This document shows, one piece after another, positions 1 through 12,304 of a DNA stretch of 64,000 nucleotides (within the stretch, counting starts at the first letter, position 1; each line of letters starts with the position of its first letter). Source of the stretch: Prostheceraeus crozeri (lineage: Eukaryota; Platyhelminthes; Polycladida; Euryleptidae). Below the pieces are notes generated by a model. The model ran no database searches. It was not told the DNA's origin and saw only the letters and a list, made by a program, of their open reading frames with translations. Both the position numbers and the translations under genes were made by a program. Location: contig CAJQUW010007039.1 in NCBI GenBank assembly GCA_907163375.1, forward strand, positions 62,001 to 126,000, written 5' to 3'.

Positions 1-174
1 AGCCGTCAGTTGCAGAGACACGATGATATAAAAAACACAAATTCTCATGCAATATCAACCATGGACCATGTTGATCTGTGCCTAATTTCATCGATGAAAA
101 TGAAGCCAATAGATAAAAGTCTTAAAAGGATTGACGAGCTGATAGCGTCTATGACATCTGTGATATATACGTGA
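1..174 (+). CDS. 3' terminal coding piece, possible BESS-motif protein (partial)
   Basis: A frame open from the window edge runs 57 codons to TGA at 172-174, and AATAAA follows at 177-182, as at the 3' end of a gene. The last ~35 residues (DLCLISSMKMK then KSLKRIDELI) have the size, terminal position and alternating hydrophobic/basic pattern of a BESS motif, the C-terminal interaction helix pair of MADF-BESS DNA-binding proteins. The 5' part lies outside the window, so whether this is a host gene or a domesticated/transposon MADF-type gene cannot be seen. The call rests on pattern only; a chance open frame is possible. Confidence 0.33.
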   Translation, partial: SRQLQRHDDIKNTNSHAISTMDHVDLCLISSMKMKPIDKSLKRIDELIASMTSVIYT

Positions 175-182
175 TGAATAAA

Positions 183-789
183 GAAATTTTAAAAAGTGTT
201 AGCATAGCGTCGCTCAGTCGCCGATCAACGTGAGGATAATCTAGCAAATTGACTTGTTCAGAAGCAATGCCAAAAAGATTTGAAGAACAAGAATTCAGCT
301 GATGAGTTATCTCTGATTATCTTACTGATAGACAAGAGACATTCAAATTGACGACAAAGTTATATCCTGAACAGTAACTACGTAAATGGAAGACAATGAA
401 AGACAATTTGCGACTGTTTGCATTGAGATAAGAATAACATTCACTTTTTCGAATGGCTCATAAATTGTTTGATAGTAGCACAAAAGGCGTGACATACGTG
501 CACCTCAAATTGGTTCTGCGCGAATCACGCAAAGCAAATAGGAGCTCCTCTTGTGATCTAAAATAATGCGATGGAAAAGTACAAAAAATTGAAAATAATT
601 CATAGAATTTAATTATTTCGCTTGCATCAGCATCTTGGAGGTTTTCATAGAAATTTATTCAGAATATGATTCTGATCAGATGCTGCTCTATGCAATTAAG
701 TTGCTTAAATTTTTTGCCTTTCCTCAAGAGGTTGTAGACAGTCATTTGTACAATGTCGGCTGCTTTGCATAGCATTCGAAGTCGATGTA
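183..789. other. Gene-free stretch
   Basis: AT-rich sequence between the terminal exon-like piece and the LINE fragment. I see no long frame, repeat or RNA gene. Confidence 0.5.
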
Positions 790-1072
790 CGTCTTATTTG
801 GAAAGTCGGATGAATATTGGAGATATGTATTCAATAATTGATCGCATAATAGCGCAGTAGGCCAGCTCTAGCTGGGAATTTACTAGATGCGGTCGAAGCA
901 ATCTTAAAGGAAAGAGGCGTCTGAACACCGATGTTGCAATTTTGTCAAAATGGTTGCTCCATGGGCAACTTTCATTGAAGGTGACTTCTAGAATTGTCAG
1001 CGTCTCAGTTAATGTTGCGTCATTAATATAAATTGCCAATTTCATATAAAAATTGAAGTAAAAGCTCATTCA
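790..1072 (-). mobile_element. LINE reverse-transcriptase C-terminal fragment
   Basis: A 91-codon minus-strand frame carries the typical end of the RT/thumb region of Jockey/CR1-like non-LTR retrotransposons: LEVTFNESCPWSNHFDKI, then RRLFPLRLLRPHLVNSQL, then a RSIIEYISPIF block. The same three blocks occur in the plus-strand fragment at 19.0-19.6 kb. Neither 5' end nor 3' UTR is recognisable, so this is a short decayed copy. Confidence 0.7.
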
Positions 1073-3140
1073 TAGAAAAGCAAACTATTTTCTTGTCACG
1101 CGATGCTCTTCTACAATATTGAAATAATCATCCAAAAATCAAAAGAGAAAGTAAAACATGTTCATGCGACATTCCTCACTTAATTTGCAAGGCTAAGTTG
1201 CGTTTAGGTCTGCCCATGGGAAGATGCTTCTAACCAGGGCCCAACCATGTCGACAAGAGGATAATTTTCGTTTCGTTCTATGTAAGAGATCCGTGCTGAG
1301 AGTCGGCGAATCGAAGCGAAGTGGAGACGATTTAACAAGAAGAAATGTTTTCAAAGTTTTTAGTAGTTTTTCAAGTTTTTTCCTCTTGATTCATCTTGGT
1401 ATATATCCCGTCTGGGAATAGCTGAAATTACATCCTACAATGGTTATTGTGGACAAGTATAGGCCGGAATAATTCAATGAATAGAATATGATATACATGA
1501 AAAGCTGGTAAACAATGATCATGAGGGCTTCGGAGTCAATGTTCGTAGTCCTGCCGAATGTGATTACTCCGGACTCCGACTTCAGTGTACAAAAAAACAT
1601 TGTTTGATTTATTCATGCAGCTTGTTGGGAAGCACTGGTACATCATTTTCAACATTTTTTCAGTTTGATTCACACCTTCATAAACAATAATGCAGTACTA
1701 ATTACAATGAGTGTATAAAAAGTATAATAAGATCTCTCCTCCTACTCCTTAGGCAAATGCAGTCATGCTGGCTTGAATAGCATGTACTGTAGGATAACGT
1801 TGTGTAGGATTCTTAAGAGCGGATAATTCGGTGAAAGGGAACTAGAAAAATAATCCAATTACATGTATTATGTTTGTGCTTACCTAATTACTACTGCTTA
1901 GTTGATGACATTGAAAATGTCAGCGGATATAGATAGACCTTAATTATAAGTCAAAAATTATTCATCTTACATGATAGGGACCTTGTCAAAATCAGGACAA
2001 CTGATCCAGATGTATTAGCGGAATCGCAGTTTTATCTATTTTAGAAGCCTGGAGTCGGAGTCAGAATTCATTCAAAATTTTAAGACTACGAAATAATGAT
2101 AAGCCTATCACTATTATGCAGTTGGAGGGAGACGGGATGATCCCATCTCTTGTTCTATCTCAGAACTTCATGTTTGATTATCGTTTCTTCATCTCAACAG
2201 ATCATTGTTTGCCGGACAAAGCATCAATTTCTTCTTCTGACAATATTTGCTCATCGTTATTTTCTCAATACTTTGAAAAATTAGTGCAATCTAAGAGGAC
2301 TTTAGAAGACAACGATGATTTGCACTCCCTGACGACTTCTGGATTCTGGACGTATGAAATATTTTTTATGTTAATTGATATGACTCACAATCGTCGGTGC
2401 AAGTAATACCTACGATTCAATGCAAGCTTAAAAACAAGCATCAGTCGAAGTTTCACTATTCTCATCTGCTTTTGTTCATCTAGGAACCATTCGTCAGAAA
2501 ACTAGGCCTAGAGGACATTGGTAATCAGTCATAAATTAAACCTCATTAACTATCATTAACAAAAAGCCTTGCTACTGATTGTGGGTCATGTGGTATATTC
2601 ATAATCGCTTGGTCATTCGGAAAGCTCTCTTTATTTCTACAATTAGTGATCAGCGGTTAAATCATTAGACGACAAATAAGTCAGGAAACCAAGTGCTTTC
2701 CTGTTACGTTTTTTTGACAGTGTCAATGCGTGTGACTATAATGCTTTGATGTCCACCTCAAGCTCATCGTCCCAAGAACTCTCAACTACTAGAATACTTG
2801 CTGTAGGTTATGACATCATTTCAAATTGAAATTGAAAATACTTCGAGGTGGGAATAATTTTGATATTTCATTCCCAGTTTACTTGTCTTCCATCTGCATA
2901 TTTACTGCTATACGTTAATGATAAATTTCCTTTCGAAATTGCCTCTTCATTGATTCTGATAATGTAAATTCAGATTCATTTGATATTCAAAAGCTGAACA
3001 TCCATCCTCATGTTCAATAATAAAAATAAGCTATATCATTCTGATGACAAAAATTTAACCAAGCAGACTTTCATGTATTGTCAAGCAGACAGAATTCCGC
3101 CCATTGTTGGCGCTAAATCAAAAGTTTGTATTATATTTGT
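1073..3140. other. Gene-free stretch
   Basis: Low-complexity AT-rich DNA. The short frames at 1224-1421 and 2116-2406 have no recognisable domains and no splice context. Nothing further supported. Confidence 0.5.
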
Positions 3141-3324
3141 AAATTTGTAAATATGCAAGCATTCAATGCAAGTATAAAAGTATGCTTTGAATAATCAGTT
3201 TCTAAAGCAAATGATATCTGCCATATTTCCTGCTGAATCATAGATATCAAGTCGCTGGGTGGGCAATTAATTTAAAGCATGCTTTTGACTATATTTATAT
3301 TGAATGCTTGCATGCTTACAAATT
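3141..3324. repeat. Small inverted-repeat (MITE-like) element
   Basis: About 50 bases at 3141-3193 (AATTTGTAAATATGCAAGC, then ATTCAATGCA...) reappear reverse-complemented at 3270-3324 (...TATTGAATGCTTGCATGC, then TTACAAATT). The ~80-base centre is unique. No clear target duplication or coding sequence. Confidence 0.55.
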
Positions 3325-3444
3325 AGGCCTACATAGTACGCATTGTAGACATCTGACAACCAGTACATAAATTTCAACAATTTGATATCTACTTACCGGG
3401 CAATATTGCAGTTGCTAGCGGGCAATATGCCAGTCCATTGAAAT

Positions 3445-3945
3445 AACATTACCGTTTCGAGACAATATAACATTAACATAGATTTTTGAGGGCAACAATG
3501 TAGGACATTTGTGGGCGCGTAAGCGCCTGAAAATGTCCTCCATTGTTGCCCGAAAAAATCTGTCAATACTATCGTGCGTAATTGAAATGAACTGGGCAGC
3601 AATGTAGGAAAAAAGCGGGCAACAATGCTTTGAATACACATATAGATATACGCTGATTGAGATTTCAAAAATGTCTTTCACATGCATAGATAGAGAAATC
3701 ATCATTGCGGGATACATTGTTGCCTTTCTTTTTCCAACATTGTACCATAGCTCAATTACGCACAATATCGCAGAGTGTGCAATAATATCGATGCAGCCCA
3801 TAGACTTCTGGCGATAATGCAAGCCCTCGGGCCGCTACGCAGCCCTCGGGTCATATGGCAGTATCGCCCTCTTCTATGAGGCTGTATCTATATACCTATT
3901 ACTGTTGCTCTCAAAAATCTATGTTAATGTTATATTACCGGTACT
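3445..3945. repeat. Nested fold-back element (~500 bp)
   Basis: Outer arms: ~38 bases at 3462-3498 (TAACATTAACATAGATTTTT core) pair with 3900-3938. Inside are two further hairpins: 3490-3511 with 3530-3551 (GGGCAACAATGTAGGACATT against its complement), and ~3570-3632 with ~3716-3766. GGGCAACAATGT-type words recur throughout. The nested architecture is that of a Foldback-like or composite MITE. No coding sequence. Confidence 0.65.
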
Positions 3946-5660
3946 TATTTACGAAACTAGTGCATGATTGCTTCTTTATAGCATTCCACGAGTTAGATGC
4001 CTTATATACCCGAGCACGTTGGGTGAGGGCTATTTAAATCTAACGAGTTCGAATGCAATGATCATTCAAGAGTTGCGCATACGGGACGCTTCATATTACC
4101 AACAGTGTCTAATATTCGCAGACTCAATTCGCTTTGTGTAGAGACTGCGACTTTTCTCAATGATCAACTTACACATGTGAGCACTGCTGCAGGAGACCTA
4201 CGTAATGAGTGTTTACTTGAGGAACATCTTTTGCATCACTTTTTGACTTTTCTCCTTGAAATACATTTGCAATTTTCATTTAGGCCCTATCTGAAAATAA
4301 AGCGCATTATTATTATATATTAATTATTTTGAGCACATTCCTGCTAATTGACTTTTGAAGCTTTGCGCTTGACAATTTGAGCTTGTATCAAGTGTTTTGG
4401 AATTATAATTTACAGGCATATCGGAAAATGCACCCTTATTTCTCATTCATTATTTTTTGCTTGAAAGATAACACAGTGCAGTGTATAAAACCTCGAAATT
4501 ACTTCTTTAATAAATTAGTTTCTAAATACAACTTACTTTGAATGATACATGGTTGTCCTATGTCAGTCAAAATCGTTTTTGTGATATCTACCTAGCACTG
4601 TACTTTATGCTTTCTATTTTTGACATTGTCCTTTCTTGTGCGGCTTAATTGAAGTTTGCAGTGTTATCCTGTTTTGATTTTTCTTTTGCGACTAAGAGAG
4701 AGAAAGACATTTCCACCGCAGCATGACATCGACGTATTCTAAATTCGGTTGTTTAAATTCGAAAGTTTATTAGGTTATGCTACATGACGTGGCCATGGCC
4801 ATGCGTGGTTGCATATAAGACAAATTAAAATTAATTGGAGAGAGGTAATCAGTGAACGTTGAACGTAACACTAAGACCTCCTCCATAAGCAATCAACAGT
4901 TAACCTGTAATATCTCTTTTCAAAGCCCTTTCCCAGATTTTAAATGCCATGTCCCATTAATTTCCTTTTTACGTTCCACCGGATTATTGACCGAAAAGAT
5001 GATGAAGGTCATCGGTCGGAATAAGTTGATGTGTTTGTCTCACAGCCGTAAATTTCAAAATATCATAATTAAAAATAAAATGTCGACGTGCTGACTTCAA
5101 CTTCTTCAATCCTAATACTGTGTACAAACAAAGTGCTGATTGCAAGAAGAAGACGATGACGGATTTGATTAAACTCTCTACTAGCTGCGGCAGAGTGCAT
5201 GCGACGATGTGAGACTTTTGAATGTTGTCTTTACAGGTACATCCCACAGACCGTGAAGTTGCTGAGAGCCTTGACAATTCTTGACAACGTTCATACCCAT
5301 ATCATGACAACGATAAAGATCCCCATTATCGGATTTCTTTTTAAAATTCAGCTGTTTTCGTCACTACTTTTCAACACCGAGCATATTTCCAATATCGCTA
5401 CTATTGAAGTTTTTATGCAAATAAAAAATGATCAGAATCACGATTTTTGAAGGATGGGAACAATAGAGATCCATCACTTATAAAGTATGATCCTCAAAAT
5501 TATTAGAACTACTTAAGTAATCAAGAATTTCAACCAACTGATGAAAGCTTTTGAGATCCTCATCAACAAGATTGATTGGTGCTCTAGTACTCTTTTGAAA
5601 CAACATCTATCATCAAATACTTCGGAATTCTTTTATTCAATTTTCTACATTTTGGCATGC
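3946..5660. other. Gene-free stretch
   Basis: AT-rich sequence. Frames at 4105-4323, 4852-5094 and 4984-5277 overlap on opposite strands with no domain signature. No gene or repeat supported. Confidence 0.45.
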
Positions 5661-5886
5661 CTAAAGGTGCCTTCACACAGTAGAACGATAACGAAGGTGA
5701 TAAAATCGTGACGATGCTTCATTTTATCGTTCAGCTCCACTGTCAACATTGTACATCTTATCGTTGAGAAAATCGGGCTAATGTAAAGAGCAGCTATGTT
5801 GCACATACAAAGCGATTTTATTTTTGTTTATTTTTTTTATTTGCAGTTATCGTTATCGTTGTTGGTCTAATGTGAACACGCCTTAA
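5661..5886. mobile_element. 226-bp MITE with imperfect TIRs
   Basis: The left end (CTAAAGGTGCCTTCACACAG...AACGATAACG) and the reverse complement of the right end (TTAAGGCGTGTTCACATTAG...AACGATAACG) match over ~35 bases. Ends fall at CTAA on the left and TTAA on the right, compatible with a TTAA target duplication as used by Kolobok/piggyBac-type elements, the left copy having drifted. Non-coding. Confidence 0.6.
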
Positions 5887-5958
5887 GACATGAAAATTTA
5901 TTAAGTTTGAAAATTCAATCGAGTCAGCTGCTTTTGAAACTTGATTTTCAGAAGTGAT

Positions 5959-5981
5959 TCTCTCTCTCTCTCTCTTTCTCT

Positions 5982-6052
<71 letters not shown>

Positions 6053-6054
6053 TT
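5959..6054 (+). repeat. (TC)n microsatellite with T run
   Basis: Nearly uninterrupted TC dinucleotides from 5959, ending in a 12-base T-rich run. The Arg/Glu-rich minus-strand frame over it is an artefact of the repeat. Confidence 0.95.
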
Positions 6055-6576
6055 CCTCTTACTATAAGAGAATAGTTGTGTGACTGACTAAGAAGCAAAT
6101 AGCAATCTAGTGCCGAAACCGGAAGAACTTTCGATCGAGGTAATAATAAAATCAGATGCTTCTTGAAATTCATATTTTCTAGCGGGTGGAATACGAAGTT
6201 ATACGACGTAGGAAAGGTTGTTAAAAACGCTGACTTACAGCCGTCCAACCAATGTTGAGACCAACACCGCATTATGTACAGCGAAGAAGTTCATCACGAT
6301 AGGACAACCCAAAAGTTATAACTTTTTGCAACAAGCTACAACATTATGTCGGAATAAAGCTATTATTATTATTCATAGAAATTATGTGAATTGGCAATAT
6401 GCAGAAGTTACAGCAACAAATAGTTGAATTTTGCAGCTACATTGTAAACTGCTCACTGCCAAAGACATACACGTTTTGTACGAAGGATGCATACCAAAAC
6501 GTTTTATGACATGCTGTTTTCTGTCAGCCAATCACAGAAGGAGTTGCTAGTATCATTACATTATCATTACAGTATC
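6055..6576. other. Gene-free stretch
   Basis: No gene, repeat or RNA supported; a 69-codon frame at 6218-6427 has no recognisable features. Confidence 0.45.
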
Positions 6577-6757
6577 GTCACCTTCAGTGACTTATTTAGA
6601 TACTAAGCTTGCTAAACACATCTAATTCACAAACTGATGGCCTTCTTATTGTGATCAGGAACTATTTGATGCCAAACGTATTTAGTATCTCAATCCTGCA
6701 TAATTTGTATACTTTAATTATTATTTCTGCTGTAATACTTTAATGATAACATTAATT
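6577..6757 (+). repeat. Dispersed repeat, copy 1 (~180 bp)
   Basis: Begins TCACCTTCAGTGA and is repeated in the same orientation at 8514-8694, roughly 90% identical by eye (shared word TAAACACATCTAATTCACAA). No TIRs seen. May be a non-autonomous element or the two ends of a ~2.1-kb insertion. Confidence 0.75.
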
Positions 6758-8270
6758 ACCAAACTCATACGAACATATACGAAAGAAATTCAATATTCGA
6801 ATGAAAAATATGCTAAATCTTTGTAAAGATGCTAGAATCTCGCATCAATTGTCAGTTTCAAATTACTTGTGAATTTGGTATTAATTTGCATGTAATTTTT
6901 GTGTCCAGCGATTTACAGTGTAGACCGAAGACATTTACTTCTTGATTTTTATGTAATCAAGCTATGTAATCACACCCACCGATTCAAAAAATGCAAGTAT
7001 CATTTTCATATTTGTAACTGCACTTTCTTGCTGAAATTGCACCTACATGATCAAAGAAATCCACAATGTATCATGTGATCTATGATCCTCATGCATGCAC
7101 AGATAAATGTGCCCATGTATCATATGTTTGTGCTGCGCATGTGAGAAGCAGACGCCTTCAATCTGAAGCTGAATCGTTTCTGTTGTAGTTGCAGCCAAAC
7201 TTCACATGCAGTCTTCGCAACGTTTTCTCTAGCAGGGAATGTAGTCGAATGTGCTATTTAGGTCACTTCGTTATCGATTATGGAAAGATGAAACTTAGTA
7301 TAAAAGTAAAGCTGGACGTAGAGTTGTAGAGATGCTGACATTGATTCAATATTCAACCTTCAAGATCAATTCAAGCCCCTATTGCAGGTGAGATATTTGG
7401 AGAACTATTTGTGATTTGTTTATGACTTTGCACAACATACTTGTAAGTTGTTCGAATATCTGTTTCAGGTCAAAGCCTCTTGCTGACAAGGATTTATTAG
7501 TTTAGTGGGAAAACCACAATATCATTAAATCGTTTACGTCTACGTATACGGACTACTTCATTTTCGTCATTTTGGTGATTAAATGATAGGCTACATGCCC
7601 TTTGTCCAATCTGAACGAGTGATCACTTTGGTCAGAAAAATTTTGCATACAAACTTGTGTATGCATAAAAATTGAACTCTCACAACAAATATTCGGGAAA
7701 TATAGAGATCTAGGCCATTCAAACATGAACATTAAGAAATCTTAATATAGAAATGCGATGAGTCATAGACTGTGCACTCATAGAAAGGCGTCGTGCAAAG
7801 GAATCTTCATGAATTTCGTGACTTTTTACATTTATAAAGCATCGAATGGGGATTCATTCTTTAAAGATTGAAAAATTGGTATTGAAAAATTCATCTAGGA
7901 ATATAGCTCTATCAGCGTTTGTAAATTATCACAGGCTAGTATGACATCAACTAAAACAGATTGCATATTGAATGCCATAATGAAAAACCGCTGATGTGAT
8001 TCGCTATCTATGCAAAATAGATAGCACAAATTCAGTTTACACAAAGACTATCTACAAAACAACAAAATATGCAGCATGAAGAGTTTCAACAAAAAATTTG
8101 GATAAAATTAACTAGTTCTGAGTGCTTCAATAAAGTACCCAGTAAGTCATAAAAATTAGTTGATGTGTGAATCTGCACAATTTTTAAACAAAAGTTTCAG
8201 GTGCCGCTTAGATGCACTTTTAGTGTGTGACAATTGCATTGCAGAGGTTGCCAAAATTTAATTGCATTGC
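6758..8270. other. Gene-free stretch between two direct repeats
   Basis: Non-coding, AT-rich. A small perfect hairpin (GCTATCTATGCAAAATAGATAGC, arms of 9) lies near 8005-8030. No frame with coding character. Confidence 0.45.
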
Positions 8271-8445
8271 AGTTAATTTGCAATTAGCTGTTCGCAGTTA
8301 ATTGATTGCAGCTATCTAAAAGTAGCAATTAATTGATTGATGTGATGAAATAATTGCAATTAATTGATTGGTGTCATAGAAAAATTGCAATTGATGGATT
8401 GGTGGCAAAGAATAATTGCAATTAATAGATTGATTGATTTGTAAT
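8271..8445 (+). repeat. Degenerate TTAATTGATTG tandem array
   Basis: The word TTGCAATTAATTGATTG and close variants recur about every 35-40 bases, spaced by drifting GA-rich segments. A related cluster lies at ~8918-9000, and the same word family appears near 62.76-62.85 kb. Confidence 0.75.
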
Positions 8446-8513
8446 GGGGAGATATTTACTTGACTGATTTGCCTGAAATGCCGTCACAACTCACCATCGT
8501 CGGAAGAAAGATC

Positions 8514-8694
8514 TCACCTTCAGTGATTTATTTAGATACTAAGCTTACTAAACACATCTAATTCACAAACTGATGGCTTTCATTATTGCGATCAGGAACT
8601 ATTTGGTGCCAAACGTATTTAGTATCTCAATCATGCATAATTTTATACTTTAATTATTATTTCTGCTGTAATACTTAAAGGATAACTTTAATTT
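8514..8694 (+). repeat. Dispersed repeat, copy 2 (~180 bp)
   Basis: Second direct copy of the repeat at 6577-6757, with scattered substitutions and a one-base indel. Both copies end in an ACTTTAATT-like word. Confidence 0.75.
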
Positions 8695-8917
8695 ATTCAC
8701 TAGTTTCAATAATTGACTGTCACTATAATTTTGATACATTGACCTAAGTCTGCAATATAATTGATCAATATCATAATGGGTCTAATTACTCAAATCAATA
8801 TCCAAACTGAAAATGAGCTTATTATGGGACTTGTATAATATGTAGACCCACGTTGAAGTGAGTCAAGAGCGAAAAATTCAAAATAATTAATTAGTCTGCT
8901 GAAGCGTTGATGATAAA

Positions 8918-9000
8918 TCATTGCAATTAATTGATTGCTTCCTGTTGCAATTAATATTAATTGATTGATTGTGCAAACTTAATCCCAATTAATGATTGAT
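8918..9000 (+). repeat. Second TTAATTGATTG cluster
   Basis: Three to four copies of ATTGCAATTAATTGATTG-like words, same family as 8271-8445. Confidence 0.6.
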
Positions 9001-9013
9001 AACTCCCGATTAA

Positions 9014-9431
9014 TTGTCTTCTTAAACTCCATAAACCCTTTGCTTCTGTTGTTCCAGTAGCATCAACCCTTGCCAGTACTCAGTGAGATGTTGCGTGATG
9101 GTGGATTCAGGGGGGGGGAAGATCATGTCTCTGAAGTTTGAATTGTGCAGCCAGTTTGATAGATGCTCCTTCTCCCTCGAGGTCAAGCATCCTACGTTTT
9201 TGGCAATTTAGCTCACTCCACAAGTCCAATCGATGTTTGACCTCGAGGAAGAAGGAGCACCTATCAAACTGGCTACACAAGTACGTTTGTATTGTATTAA
9301 GAACATCAACATCTACATCAGAGACATGATCTTCCCTCCCCCTCAATCCGCCATCACACGGCATCTCACTGAGTGCTGGCAAAAGCCGCTGCAACAAAAG
9401 AAGCAAATGTTTCCGGAGTTGAAGAAGACAA
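9014..9431. repeat. Long palindrome: inverted duplication of a coding-like fragment
   Basis: Left arm 9014-9191 and right arm 9230-9431 are reverse complements over ~160 bases (for example CTCCTTCTCCCTCGAGGTCA against TGACCTCGAGGAAGAAGGAG), around a ~38-base loop. The right arm has ~30 extra bases near 9281-9317. In that arm a plus frame (9233-9499, 88 codons) reads FDLEEEGAPIKLATQV ... ITRHLTECWQKPLQQKK ... LSITDRAAMRYLRLQLC, which looks like a real protein fragment of an unidentified (possibly transposon) gene. The left arm encodes the mirror copy on the minus strand, so the parent fragment was duplicated in inverse orientation. Confidence 0.7.
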
Positions 9432-12083
9432 GAAACTTACTGCAATTGTCGATCACTGACCGTGCAGCTATGCGGTACTTGAGACTTCAACTGTGTTAAA
9501 AATTAAAGACTTTTTATGTTGCTTGTATCAATTAACTTTTATGGTTTATTACTTATTGACTTGCTTGGTCATACTGAGAAAAACAAAAAATGTTCAGAAT
9601 ACTCATATCGCAAACAATTTAGACCTTATACGATTTGAGCAATATTCATTCAGCTGCAAAGTATAGGCCTGTACATACTTTAGCTGGTAGCGACCATGAA
9701 AAATAGTACTTCATTGTTTTTTGGGATATATGCAAGAGGACCGCATAAGATCGAGTATCGAATTTAGGGCTTATTTACTACGTACAATAGAATTTCTATT
9801 TCATCATGAAAAATTGCAATTTTCCACATAAATCAAGCTAGAAATGTGACGTTTACATTTGTCAGTGTGACGAAATTTCTCGCGCTATTCCCGTTCCATT
9901 CTCACAGAAAATAGATCCCAAAAGTGAATACTGTTCAGCCCGCTTCTCATACCTTAGCTTCATCCACAGCCCTGCATTGCTTTCTTAATCATTATGGTTT
10001 GATTTTAACAAATCTCAATTATTTCTTGGCCTAATTATTGTGAGACGTGAATAATTTCCGTAGTGCTCTATCGCTATTGTGTCGGTTTTTTTGTTTAGTT
10101 TTTGCACTTCACTAATGCTACAGATTCCGCTACAGATAGCACTAATCTGATTTCAGCTTGTAGCCCTCTTACTGGTGCCATGGAGTCTCCATGCTGGTGC
10201 TTTGCATTGCAATTCATTACCAATTTTTCTGATCGACGAGCCAACTGATTAGCGGTCCAAAATTGCGGATAGTCAACCTACGCTTATTGTATTTCCGTTA
10301 TATCTTTGATTGTCATCTCAAGGTTTCAGCTGAAGATGCTGTCATAGTAATAGCAAAGCTCCACACATTGTCAATTACAATGAAAAACTGTTATCATCGG
10401 TATATCAAACGATTTTGTGACCAATCGTTAAGAGCAATCGACATCAGACCGAATCAAATCGACATCAGAAGTTGCGGGCCAAAATAGACTAGGCCTATCA
10501 TAAAATGCTTAATCGTATAGATGATTCAAAATCAACAGGAACATCATCTTCAAATGTTCGTATTTGATAAAGTCAGCCATATAAAACCCTACATCAGAAA
10601 TGTGTGAAAGTAATCTTACATTGGAAAGTGTAGATGGACAAAGTATCGTGTTTCTTATATTCATGCACCATGAATGAGCACCATGGCAAGAAAAAAAGAA
10701 AATTGCGTACAAAAATTATGCATAGGTGCAACAGCTTCTGTTTAAACAAGCTTACTGATCTGGAATCGCCAACCTTCTGAGGCAGTAAGTTCCGGTCATC
10801 AAGAATTCTCTGCATTGGAGAAAAAGTTAGCGAATTTTGGGATTACACGGTTGCCATTAAATTCTTGATTTGCGACTACGCGTACTCGTAGCAATTGGGA
10901 TTGAAAATTTTTAGAATCACAAGGGGTTATGCGCCGGTAACGTTGAAAACTTAACATTTAGGGACAAAAAAGGCAGTAGAGAATTTCTCCGGATCATTTG
11001 ACGATGTTGCTCATTGCATTCAAATCAGCTTACAACAGCCGTGAAGCCGTTTCAGGACCAGAGCGTAAGCCAAACTGAGAGTTTTCGATGATGATGTGTT
11101 TATTCCAGAAATCCTAGAGGCATTCACGAATACCGCATTCCACTAGCATATATGCAGCGCAGATGTGACTAAATGATAAATTTTATGATTTCATTTTCTA
11201 TGGATAGGAGTGCTACCAGAATTTGGAAAAAGCGCAGAAAAAGACATGATATTGGAGCTTATAGTAATAACTAACATATAGACTGGAATTCCAGCATAAT
11301 ATAAGGCTTACTGGAAGGCTATGCTTCGCGTTGTAGACTTTTTTGGCGAATGAGATCATCTGTGATGTGCTGCGGTTGCATGGATACTCATATGAAGCAT
11401 AAAGGTAAAACCCAATCAATAGTGTCATCTTAATAATCAAAGGTGAATTATTTCACAAATCATTCGTTTGGAATCTTGAGGACCTCAGGATGTCTTTTTG
11501 CCAGGTCCAAATGGATGTTCTTTAACCGTTACAGAAAGCAAGATAGTCACTCTTTGGGAAATATTAAATATATGAAACTCATGACAAAACATAATGGCAA
11601 CAATTATTACTGCTGATGACACCGGCAGTGATTGGAATGGAGATTTCAAATAATGATTTTTACAATTATCCTCTGATTCGAGTGGTGACCAATAAGAGAG
11701 ATATGATGGGGAACAAAGTCGAGCACGGTAATTGCAGCATTATTCAATGTGTCAAGCATGATCAAGGAAGACCTTTAAATGCTAAAAGTAAATGTATTTT
11801 CAATGGGAATATTGATTAGCTGCCTATGTTGAGCGGTGGTGTGCAAATGATCAAATTCGTCTGAAAACTACTGACATCGGCAAAAGAACGACTACACATA
11901 ACGTGAGTCTTAATGTCGAATATTCTTCTTATAACCGTCCCATGTAAAATTTTGTCTGAGTACACTGTCCCATTCCTGCCAAAAAGTCTGGACAATTACT
12001 GTTTGAAGATCAATGGTAGAATCGATATCATTATTGGAGGGGGCACTATCTGACCGCTACAATCCCGATTCATATGTGTATTT
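9432..12083. other. Gene-free stretch
   Basis: AT-rich. Frames at 10263-10487, 10509-10815, 11213-11440 and 11616-11819 lack domains, overlap on opposite strands and show no splice context. No repeat recognised. Confidence 0.45.
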
Positions 12084-12304
12084 ACCGGTGCTGTGGCCTT
12101 GTGATACAGTGCTCGCTCTACGTCCGGAAAACCTTGGTTTAAACATTGGTCGGGTCAAACCAAAGACTTAAAAATAGGAGGACTCTGCATTGCTAAACCA
12201 TCACCACAAAAAGAATGAGAGTGGGATAAATAACAACTCGGCTACATGGAAGAAAGGCTCTGTGCCTAATTTGCTTCCGAGTATAAACAAGGTTCATTTA
12301 TTTA
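12084..12304 (+). mobile_element. tRNA-derived SINE, copy 1
   Basis: About 80% identical by eye to 16227-16450. The head is tRNA-like with degenerate pol III A and B boxes, the B box drifted to GGTTTAAACA. The conserved body contains AGAATGAGAGTGGGATAAAT and GGCTCTGTGCCTAATTTG. The tail GAGTATAAACAAGGTTCATT also appears alone at 61.76 kb. Confidence 0.8.

Noticed and set aside
5901-6272. 123-codon minus frame rich in Arg/Glu
   Set aside because: Produced by the TC microsatellite; no domain outside it.
8271-9000. Possible CRISPR-like spaced repeats
   Set aside because: Repeats are degenerate, AT-rich and irregularly spaced in eukaryotic DNA; a drifting tandem array explains them.
9107-9406. 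99-codon minus frame
   Set aside because: Mirror of the plus frame caused by the palindrome; not an independent gene.
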